From Sedimenticola sp. (GTDB lineage Bacteria; Pseudomonadota; Gammaproteobacteria; Chromatiales; Chromatiaceae): a DNA stretch of 7,328 nucleotides. This document shows positions 1 through 7,328 of the stretch, one piece after another. The number at the start of each line of letters is the position of its first letter. Positions within the stretch are counted from its first letter, which is position 1. Location: contig JALWGP010000353.1 in assembly GCA_027038775.1 (NCBI GenBank), positions 1 through 7,328 of the forward strand, written 5' to 3'. The notes under the pieces are model-generated. The model was given only the letters and a program-made list of their open reading frames with translations. It was not told where the DNA came from and made no database searches. The translations under genes were made by a program, and so were the position numbers.

Positions 1-3
1 GGC

Positions 4-762
4 CTAGGGTGCGCGCAGCTTTTCGAGGCAGACGGTCTGGTGCGAGAGCAGCGCGTAGAGCTTTTCCAGGTCGAGGATCTCCACGTACTTGCGGTTCACT
101 TTGAGGATGCCCTCCTCCTGGAAGTGGGTGAAGAGGCGGCTCACCGTCTCCAGTGCAAGGCCCAGGTAAGAGCCGATCTCCTGGCGCGACATGCTGAGGT
201 TGAACTCGGTGGCGGAAAAGCCGCGGCTGTGCAGCCGGATGGAGAGGCTGAGCAGGAAGGCGGCCAGCCGCTCCTCGGCGGTGCTCTTGCTCAGGAGGGC
301 CATCAGGCTGGTGTCGTTGCTGATCTCGCGGCTGAGCAGCCGGAACATCTGGTGCTGCAGGTTGGGGATGGTGGCGGTGAGTTCCTCCAGCTTGTCGAAG
401 GGGATCTCGCAGATGGCGGAGGTCTCGAGCGCCTTGGCGGAACAGATGTACTTGCCCAGCTCGATGCCGTCGAGGCCGATCACCTCGCCCGGCAGGTGGA
501 AGCCGATCACCTGCTCGCTGCCGTCCGGGCACTGGGTGTAGGTCTTCACCGTGCCGGTCTTAACCACGAAGACGCTCTTGAATTTTTCCCCCGTCTGGAA
601 CAGGTGGTTGCCACGCCGCAGCGGCCGGTTGCGCTGGACGATGGCATCCAGCCGGTCGATGTCGTCGCTCTCCAGTCCCAGCGGCAGGCAGATGTTGGAA
701 AGGCCACAGCTTTGGCAGGCGATCTGGATCTTGTTCAGAGTGATGACCTTGTTTGGTGCCAA
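4..762 (-). CDS. fnr: FNR-type oxygen-responsive transcriptional regulator (Crp/Fnr family)
   Basis: Global regulator of the aerobic/anaerobic switch; FNR proteins bind an oxygen-labile [4Fe-4S] cluster, dimerise without oxygen and bind TTGAT-N4-ATCAA sites. The 252-residue protein matches the family length (E. coli FNR has 250). Three N-terminal cysteines, C16, C19 and C25, plus C118 in a SAICEIPF segment reproduce the four cluster ligands of E. coli FNR. A cyclic-nucleotide-binding-like beta-roll covers about residues 35-125 (motif IGFHLPGEVIG), then a dimerisation helix, and a C-terminal winged helix with the recognition-helix signature ExxSR (E205, S208, R209), which specifies FNR rather than CRP sites. 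The start is TTG; GGGAG lies 6 bases upstream and no ATG is nearby, and the N-terminus aligns with family members from here. The gene is monocistronic as seen here, with its own candidate promoter and an upstream terminator. It could be named anr or fnrA in relatives. Confidence 0.95.
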   Translation of the reverse strand: MAPNKVITLNKIQIACQSCGLSNICLPLGLESDDIDRLDAIVQRNRPLRRGNHLFQTGEKFKSVFVVKTGTVKTYTQCPDGSEQVIGFHLPGEVIGLDGIELGKYICSAKALETSAICEIPFDKLEELTATIPNLQHQMFRLLSREISNDTSLMALLSKSTAEERLAAFLLSLSIRLHSRGFSATEFNLSMSRQEIGSYLGLALETVSRLFTHFQEEGILKVNRKYVEILDLEKLYALLSHQTVCLEKLRAP

Positions 763-803
763 GATGCGCTCCCGGTGCCGGATGGCCTGGTTAAGGTGGG
801 CCT

Positions 804-832
804 ATTTTCCACCGATTTCTGATTTTGATCAA
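804..832 (-). promoter_or_regulatory. Candidate sigma-70 promoter of fnr
   Basis: Minus-strand hexamers TTGATC (832-827) and GAAAAT (809-804) are separated by 17 bases; each matches consensus at 4 of 6 positions. The -35 hexamer is the first half of the FNR box. Transcription would start near 797 and give a leader of about 35 bases. The region is visibly AT-richer than its surroundings. This is inferred from sequence only. Confidence 0.4.
819..832 (-). promoter_or_regulatory. FNR box upstream of fnr (probable autoregulation)
   Basis: On the minus strand this reads TTGATCAAAATCAG, matching the FNR consensus TTGAT-N4-ATCAA at 9 of 10 defined positions. Its centre lies about 63 bases before the fnr start codon. 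The encoded regulator has the ExxSR recognition helix expected to bind this sequence, so autoregulation is a strong inference. Because the left half overlaps the candidate -35 hexamer, repression is more likely than activation. Confidence 0.75.
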
Positions 833-885
833 CGATCTTTGTTTTTGAATTCGGTCGGTTTCTCATCAGGTATTCTTCTTGCATG

Positions 886-914
886 AAAAAAGCCGCCGGC
901 GGCTGCCGGCGGCT
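886..914 (-). terminator. Intrinsic terminator after the sulfur globule protein gene
   Basis: Read on the minus strand, a perfect 10-bp GC-rich stem (AGCCGCCGGC pairing with GCCGGCGGCT, 914-905 and 900-891) closes on a 4-base loop and runs directly into a T tract. It begins 22 bases past the sgp stop codon. This is a textbook rho-independent terminator and should insulate fnr from sgp transcription. Confidence 0.92.
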
Positions 915-936
915 CTTCTCCAAGAGAGGACCGGAT

Positions 937-1455
937 TTATTTGCGCGGCGCCGGGCCGGCGGGTCCCTTGGGACCCTTGCCCATCATACCGCCGGGGCCC
1001 ATGTGCGGGCCGCCGGGCTGACCCTGGCGCATGGGGCCTCGCCCCATGCCGGGACCCTGGCCGCGGGGCACGTTGCCCCTCATGCCGGGCCCCCTGCCGT
1101 CCGGAGGACCCAGACGCATGCCGGGCCCCGGGGTGCCGGGTCCCTGGGGCGGCTGGGGCGCTGCGTCGGGAACGTTGGCACGCGGGCCGTAGGCCCAGGG
1201 CGGCGGGTAGTAGCCACGGTAGCGGTTGTATCGGTTGTAACCGTAACCGCGGGCCCGGCTGTCTCCCCGGCCGCGCATATACATGTTGAAGTCGGCATCG
1301 CCGGTACCGTCGCCCATCCAGTCGTACATGTTGTTCCAATTGTTGTAGCCCCGGTCGCCCCAGGGGCCGCCCCACCAGGCGCTGGCGGTGGAGACGGAGA
1401 GCGCGGCCATGCCGGTGATGGCGAGGGCGCCCAGGGTTTTCATGGTGATTCGCAT
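937..1455 (-). CDS. Sulfur globule family protein with Gly/Pro/Met-rich repeat tail
   Basis: Probable exported structural protein of the sulfur globule envelope, where sulfur oxidizers store elemental sulfur. The 172-residue product starts with a signal peptide: basic MRITMK, a hydrophobic stretch at about 8-22, and cleavage after ASA at residue 26, leaving a mature end beginning WWGGPWG. Residues 27-90 are rich in Gly, Asn, Tyr and Trp (NNWNNMYDWMGDG, then a run of YN/RY pairs), the composition seen in sulfur globule proteins SgpA/SgpB and their relatives. Residues 105-172 form a Pro/Gly/Met/Arg-rich tail with a tandem repeat. There is no cysteine and no catalytic motif. The start at 1455 is chosen because GAGGAG sits 7 bases upstream and the signal peptide begins there; the frame stays open further upstream, but without signs of coding. 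A terminator follows. Family members also occur in bacteria not known to form globules, so the role is inferred from resemblance. Confidence 0.8.
   Translation of the reverse strand: MRITMKTLGALAITGMAALSVSTASAWWGGPWGDRGYNNWNNMYDWMGDGTGDADFNMYMRGRGDSRARGYGYNRYNRYRGYYPPPWAYGPRANVPDAAPQPPQGPGTPGPGMRLGPPDGRGPGMRGNVPRGQGPGMGRGPMRQGQPGGPHMGPGGMMGKGPKGPAGPAPRK
1021..1128 (-). repeat. Three tandem 36-bp (12-residue) repeats in the sgp tail
   Basis: GPGM recurs at residues 110, 122 and 134, an exact 12-residue period. In DNA the plus-strand word CATGCCGGG recurs at 1045, 1081 and 1117, an exact 36-bp period. The rest of each unit is Arg/Gly/Pro-rich and degenerate. This indicates tail growth by tandem duplication followed by divergence. 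Confidence 0.8.
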
Positions 1456-1487
1456 GCAACTACTCCTCGTTTTGTGGTGGTTGTCCA

Positions 1488-1519
1488 GGAAACCGGCCCG
1501 GAGTCGGGCCGGTGTTTCC
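1488..1519. other. Bulged GC-rich hairpin in the likely sgp leader
   Basis: Arms 1488-1500 and 1505-1519 pair as an 8-bp CCGGCCCG/CGGGCCGG core closed by a 4-base loop, extended by 5 bp (GGAAA/TTTCC) past a 2-base bulge at 1513-1514. On the minus strand it ends 20 bases before the sgp ribosome binding site. Neither strand has a long T tract after it, so it is more likely an mRNA leader stem than a terminator. Confidence 0.5.
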
Positions 1520-1539
1520 TTTCCCTTGTCGTTATCAAC

Positions 1540-1562
1540 CCGGTCCGCAGAAGCGGAGCCGG
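1540..1562. other. Second hairpin in the likely sgp leader
   Basis: CCGGTCCGC (1540-1548) pairs with GCGGA(G)CCGG (1553-1562) around the loop AGAA, giving 9 bp with one bulged G. It lies 20 bases from the hairpin at 1488-1519, so both would sit in the same sgp leader if transcription starts near 1599. Function is unknown. Confidence 0.4.
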
Positions 1563-1605
1563 AGCAATAGCGTCGCCCGGCGAGTGCACCGGGAAGCGAA
1601 CTCCG

Positions 1606-3361
<1,756 letters not shown>

Positions 3362-3362
<1 letters not shown>

Positions 3363-4198
3363 TGGAGCTCTGCGGTTTCGAAGCGGGCCCCGATCGCCCC
3401 CTGTTCCTCATCGCCGGCACCTGCGTGGTGGAGAGCCGGCAGTCGGCGCTGGACACCGCGGGCCGGTTGAAGGAGATCACCGATCGCCTCGGCGTCCCCT
3501 TCATCTACAAGTCCTCCTTCGACAAGGCCAATCGCTCCTCTCACGAGAGCTTCCGCGGCCCCGGCATGGAGGAGGGGCTGAAGGCGCTGGAGGCGGTGAA
3601 GGCCGAGATCGGCGTGCCCGTGCTCACCGACGTGCACGAGGACACGCCGCTGGGCGAGGTGGCCGCGGTGGTGGATGTGCTGCAGACCCCCGCCTTTCTC
3701 TGCCGCCAGACCAACTTCATTCAGCGGGTGGCGGCGCAGGGGCTGCCAGTGAACATCAAGAAGGGGCAGTTCCTCGCCCCCTGGGACATGGCCAACGTGG
3801 TGGAGAAGGCGCGTGCCGCCGGCAACGACCGCATCCTGGTCTGCGAGCGGGGCGTCTCCTTCGGCTACAACACCCTGGTGTCGGACATGCGCGGGCTGGC
3901 CATCCTGCGTGGCACCGGCTGCCCGGTGGTCTTCGACGCCACCCACTCGGTGCAGCAGCCCGGCGGCCTGGGCAAGGCCTCCGGCGGTCAGCGCGAGTTC
4001 GTGCCGGTGCTGGCGCGGGCGGCGGTGGCGGCGGGCGTGGCCGGCCTTTTCATGGAGACCCATGAGAACCCCGACCAGGCGCTCAGCGACGGCCCCAACT
4101 CCTGGCCCCTCGGAAGCATGGAGGCGCTGCTTGAGACCCTGCTGGAGCTCGACCGGGTGGTGAAGGCGCGGCCCTTCATTGAAGATGACCTCCTGTAG
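3362..4198 (+). CDS. kdsA: 3-deoxy-8-phosphooctulonate (KDO-8-P) synthase, metal-dependent type
   Basis: Cytosolic enzyme condensing phosphoenolpyruvate with arabinose 5-phosphate to KDO-8-phosphate, the precursor of the KDO of the lipopolysaccharide inner core. The product has 278 residues, close to the family (E. coli 284). Signatures are [10 protein letters not shown] (51-60), RGPGMEEG (65-72), TDVHE (89-93), RQTNF (115-119), NIKKGQF (131-137) and FDATHSVQ (191-198). Residues C21 (AGTCVVES), H195, E232 (METHE) and D243 (SDGPN) occupy the metal-ligand positions of the metal-dependent class exemplified by Aquifex; E. coli KdsA has Asn in place of this Cys. The start is GTG sharing its G with the pyrG TAG, with GGGAAGGG just upstream; it gives the usual family N-terminus (xELCGFEAG), and the next Met is far inside. 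The TAG stop lies within the first REP element. Confidence 0.96.
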
Positions 4199-4279
4199 GA
4201 GGCCCGCCCCCGGGTCGAACTCAGGATGTTCGCGGCGAGGGCGCCGCTCCCACGGGAAACACGGCAGGGCGGCCCTTCC
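4195..4279. repeat. REP unit 1 (complete, 85 bp)
   Basis: Plus REP 4195-4219 has one G-T wobble in its stem (T4215); inverted REP 4229-4253; 26-base connector 4254-4279 containing the small palindrome AGGGC-G-GCCCT at 4266-4276. The outer arms GTAGGAG and CTCCCAC show one A-C mismatch. The first REP overlaps the kdsA stop. Confidence 0.85.
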
Positions 4280-4364
4280 GTGGGAGGCCCGCCCCCGGGC
4301 CGAACTCAGGATGTTCGCGGCGGGGGCGCCGCTCCCACGGGAAATACGGCAGGGCGGCCCTTCC
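4280..4364. repeat. REP unit 2 (complete, 85 bp)
   Basis: Plus REP 4280-4304, inverted REP 4314-4338, connector 4339-4364. The outer arms GTGGGAG and CTCCCAC pair perfectly, and the inner CGCCCCCG and CGGGGGCG also pair, so the unit can fold as two small hairpins or as one long one. It differs from unit 1 at only a few bases. Confidence 0.87.
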
Positions 4365-4421
4365 GTAGGAGGCCCGCCCCGGGCCGAACTCAAAAATTCG
4401 CGGCGGGGGCGCCGCTCCTAC
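4365..4421. repeat. REP unit 3 (no connector)
   Basis: Plus REP 4365-4388 is one C shorter in its loop; inverted REP 4397-4421; the 26-base connector is absent. The spacer between the two REPs has diverged (CTCAAAAA in place of CTCAGGATG). The outer arms GTAGGAG and CTCCTAC pair perfectly. Confidence 0.85.
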
Positions 4422-4465
4422 CAGGAACGTGGCCCAACCCGTCAACAGAATTCAACACAGCATAG

Positions 4466-5773
<1,308 letters not shown>

Positions 5774-5777
5774 TCCT

Positions 5778-6074
5778 GTGCCCTGGCCCCTGCGCCTGCT
5801 GGCCCTTCTCCTGGTGGTGATGCTGCTGGTGTTGCAGTACCGCCTCTGGGTGGGGAGAGGCAGCCTGGCGGAGGTGGCCAGCCTGGAACGGCAGATCGAG
5901 CGGCAGCGGGCGCGCATCGCCGAGATGGAGGAGCGCAACGCCCTCCTGCGCGCCGAGGTGGAGAGCCTCAAGCACGGCCTGGATGCCATCGAGGCGCGCG
6001 CCCGCCGCGACCTGGGCATGATCAAGGAGGGTGAGACCTTCTACCAGGTGGTGCCCGCGGGGGAAGGGGAATGA
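5778..6074 (+). CDS. ftsB: Cell division protein FtsB
   Basis: Bitopic inner-membrane protein of the FtsQ-FtsL-FtsB complex that signals activation of septal peptidoglycan synthesis. The 98-residue product has a short cytoplasmic start, one transmembrane helix at about 4-20, the conserved YRLWVGRGSLAEV segment just after it (21-33), a periplasmic coiled coil at about 34-66 (Leu/Ile/Val heptads with LLRAEVESLKHG), and the C-terminal block AIEARARRDLGMIKEGETFYQVV (70-92 region) typical of the family and involved in FtsQ contact. The start is GTG; GGAG, located at the end of eno, is 7 bases upstream. It begins 4 bases after the eno stop and overlaps ispD by ATGA, so it is embedded in the operon. 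E. coli FtsB has 103 residues. Confidence 0.95.
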   Translation: MPWPLRLLALLLVVMLLVLQYRLWVGRGSLAEVASLERQIERQRARIAEMEERNALLRAEVESLKHGLDAIEARARRDLGMIKEGETFYQVVPAGEGE

Positions 6075-6757
6075 ACTACTGGGCCGTGGTGCCCGCCGCC
6101 GGCGTGGGCCGGCGCATGGGCACCGAGATCCCCAAGCAGTACCTGGAGCTGGCCGGCCGCCGCGTCATCGACTGGACCCTGGAGGTGCTGCTGGTCGAGC
6201 CCCGCATCCGCGGCGTGGCGGTGGCCCTGGGCGCCGAGGACCCCTTCTGGTCCCGGTGCGAACACGCCAGCCACCCCCGCGTGCAGCGCGTGGAAGGCGG
6301 CGAGGAGCGCGCCCACTCGGTGCTCAACGCCCTCCAGGCCCTGGCGGAAACCGCCGCCCCCGACGACCGCGTCCTGGTCCACGACGCCGCTCGCCCCTGC
6401 CTGCGTACCGGGGACCTGGCCCGGCTCATCGACCTGGCCTCGGGCGCGGAGGGCGGCCTCCTCGCCATGCCCGTGCGCGACACCATGAAACAGGCCGACG
6501 ACCAGGGCCGCGTCGAGGCCACTCTCGATCGCAGCCGCATCTGGCACGCCTTTACCCCCCAGCTCTTTCCCCTGCAGACCCTGCGCGACGCCTTGGAGCG
6601 GGCCTTGGCTGAAGGTATTGCTGTCACCGATGAGGCCAGCGCCATGGAATATGCCGGTTACCGGCCGTTGCTGGTGGAGGGGCATCCCGACAACATCAAG
6701 ATCACCCGTCCCGGGGACCTGGAGCTGGCGGCCTTTTACCTGCAGGGTTGCAGTTGA
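6071..6757 (+). CDS. ispD: 2-C-methyl-D-erythritol 4-phosphate cytidylyltransferase
   Basis: Third enzyme of the MEP isoprenoid pathway; it joins MEP and CTP to give CDP-methylerythritol and pyrophosphate in the cytosol. The product has 228 residues, normal for the family (E. coli 236). Motifs: the nucleotide-binding loop PAAGVGRRMGTEIPKQYL (8-25) with catalytic R15 and K22, VHDAARP (103-109), PVRDTMK (134-140), WHAFTPQ (158-164), TDEASAME (186-193), and NIKIT (208-212) with K210. All family key residues seen are present. The ATG start overlaps the ftsB stop by 4 bases, with GGGGAAGGGG directly before it, indicating translational coupling. In many gammaproteobacteria ispF follows directly; here it does not. 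Confidence 0.97.
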   Translation: MNYWAVVPAAGVGRRMGTEIPKQYLELAGRRVIDWTLEVLLVEPRIRGVAVALGAEDPFWSRCEHASHPRVQRVEGGEERAHSVLNALQALAETAAPDDRVLVHDAARPCLRTGDLARLIDLASGAEGGLLAMPVRDTMKQADDQGRVEATLDRSRIWHAFTPQLFPLQTLRDALERALAEGIAVTDEASAMEYAGYRPLLVEGHPDNIKITRPGDLELAAFYLQGCS

Positions 6758-6898
6758 TCTTTCAACCTTGCACCCCTGCCTGACCGGTTTTGCGATTCCT
6801 GCCCGATCGCGTGGCTTCTGTTTCTTACGGGATCCATGATCATCGTCATGGCAACCGGCCGGACCAGGAACTTACCCGGGCCGGTACCGACCAGGGGG
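6758..6898. other. Spacer between convergent ispD and tatD fragment
   Basis: No gene is supported here. Two weak inverted repeats are visible: CCATGA/TCATGG (6834-6839 and 6846-6851) and ACCGGCC/GGCCGGT (6854-6860 and 6879-6885). Neither is followed by a T tract, so no clear terminator serves ispD. No ispF start (a MRIGHGFDVH-like segment) is present in any frame. Confidence 0.5.
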
Positions 6899-7231
6899 TC
6901 ATTCGGAGGTGCCCGCGGGGTCGGCAAAGAGCCGGTGGGTGGCGGGAATCCCGAAAAGCAGAGCGGAGTTGGCCGTGATCGTTTCGGCCAAGGCTTGCCG
7001 GTCCTCTGCTCGGATCTCCGCCAGGGACTCCAGCACTTCCGGCAGAAATTCCGGGCTGTTCCTCTTCCCATGATGCTTTGCCCCCGCCATCGAAGGCGCA
7101 TCGGTCTCCAGCACGATCCGTTCCAGCGGCAGCTCACGCGCCAGCCGGTGCAGGTGGTGGGCGTTGGGGTAGGTGAGCATGCCGCCGAAGCCGAAGTGGA
7201 ACCCCAGTGCCATGTACCGCTCCATACTGCT
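6899..7231 (-). pseudogene. C-terminal fragment of a TatD/YjjV-family metal-dependent hydrolase
   Basis: The frame encodes about 110 residues matching the last part of TatD-type hydrolases of the YjjV branch: ERYMALGFHFGFGGMLTYP, then LPLERIVLETDAP with the conserved metal-binding Asp of the ETDAP motif, a RNSPEFLPEV segment, and an end resembling the usual TxxNxxxLFG motif (here TANSALLFGI). Intact members are about 250-270 residues, so roughly the first 150 are missing, including the N-terminal HxH metal ligands; the fragment cannot be an active hydrolase. The open frame extends to a GTG at 7261, but residues before about 7231 (VGGSSMERY) stop resembling the family, and an in-frame TGA stands at about 7268-7270. 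Coding is on the opposite strand to ispD, tail to tail. A distant frameshift beyond the window cannot restore the missing part, because the resemblance ends inside the window. Confidence 0.7.
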
Positions 7232-7328
7232 CCCCCCCACTCTACCCGTCGTACACCCCACAGTCCTTCAGCAATCCCGATAGCACTATTGTTAAGTAGA
7301 CCCCGCGGCTGGAATTCTGTACAAGTTT
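7232..7328. other. Unrecognised sequence at the broken end of the tatD fragment
   Basis: This stretch is less GC-rich than the rest, notably around AGCACTATTGTTAAGTAGA (7279-7297 region), and begins with a C tract (7233-7239). It should encode the middle of TatD if the gene were intact, but no frame on the minus strand gives recognisable TatD sequence. One minus-strand frame (containing LLNNSAIGIAEGLW) stays open across it, without recognised similarity. It may be the edge of an inserted or rearranged segment continuing beyond the window. Confidence 0.4.

Larger units (their letters stand above)
4195..4421. repeat. REP/BIME array: three inverted REP pairs, 85-bp period
   Basis: Three units start at 4195, 4280 and 4365, exactly 85 bases apart. 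Each contains a plus-strand REP (GTRG head, GGCCCG-loop-CGGGCC stem, then GAA) followed by an inverted REP (on the minus strand GTRGGAG, CGGCG-loop-CGCCG stem, CGAA). The GTRG tetranucleotide, GC stem and alternating orientation are hallmarks of repetitive extragenic palindromes and their mosaic clusters, elements mobilised in trans by RAYT (TnpA-REP) transposases. No RAYT gene is in the window. The array fills most of the 294-bp kdsA-eno gap and could stabilise upstream mRNA or attenuate transcription into eno. Confidence 0.88.

Noticed and set aside
40..822. Plus-strand open frames across fnr
   Set aside because: They are mirror frames of the fnr coding sequence and run through its promoter; no motif or ribosome binding site supports them.
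735..923. A 62-codon minus-strand frame between sgp and fnr
   Set aside because: It spans the terminator hairpin, the FNR box and the fnr start, which explain the sequence better than coding.
4195..4421. CRISPR array
   Set aside because: Units repeat as whole 85-bp blocks with near-identical connectors instead of unique spacers, and each contains inverted REP pairs; no cas gene is present.
6743..6777. Possible terminator AGGGTTG...CAACCTT at the end of ispD
   Set aside because: It has only about 7 bp with a wobble, a 12-base loop overlapping the stop codon, and no T tract afterwards.
6736..7137. A 133-codon minus-strand frame between ispD and the tatD fragment
   Set aside because: It overlaps the TatD-like frame in another register and runs into the 3' end of ispD; no motif was seen.

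Overview
The window is a GC-rich gammaproteobacterial chromosome segment. The conserved run pyrG-kdsA-eno-ftsB-ispD, a four-cysteine FNR regulator and a secreted protein resembling sulfur globule proteins together suggest a sulfur-oxidizing gammaproteobacterium, for example near Chromatiales/Ectothiorhodospiraceae. The placement rests on gene content and protein resemblance only.

Layout. Bases 4-762 (minus) encode an FNR-type oxygen sensor. Its upstream region (763-885) holds a near-consensus FNR box laid over a plausible promoter. A strong intrinsic terminator (886-914) separates it from the next minus-strand gene, a sulfur globule family protein (937-1455) with a signal peptide, a Gly/Tyr/Asn-rich core and a Gly/Pro/Met-rich tail containing a 12-residue tandem repeat. 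The 272-bp divergent region to pyrG carries candidate promoters for both directions, two hairpins that would lie in the sgp leader, and a perfect 8+10+8 inverted repeat. On the plus strand pyrG (CTP synthase) and kdsA (KDO-8-phosphate synthase, metal-dependent type by its residues) overlap by one base. A 227-bp array of six REP-like palindromes, arranged as three inverted pairs with an exact 85-bp period, fills most of the kdsA-eno gap; the kdsA stop codon lies inside the first REP. Then come eno (enolase), ftsB (divisome coiled-coil protein) and ispD (isoprenoid synthesis), tightly packed. ispF, which commonly follows ispD, is absent. Downstream there is a 141-bp spacer, then an inverted C-terminal fragment of a TatD/YjjV-type hydrolase with no amino-terminal part, and a final stretch of about 97 bp of less GC-rich, unrecognised sequence.

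How the genes work together. The plus-strand block supplies CTP (PyrG), which both the KDO route fed by KdsA and the IspD reaction consume as cytidylyl donor; Eno makes phosphoenolpyruvate, a KdsA substrate; and FtsB couples to septal wall synthesis. It is an envelope-precursor and central-metabolism block. The minus-strand pair adds oxygen sensing and, probably, sulfur storage. I see no defence system, CRISPR, tRNA or rRNA. The least ordinary items are the REP array, the repeat tail of the sulfur globule-like protein, the structured divergent region, and the rearrangement after ispD.
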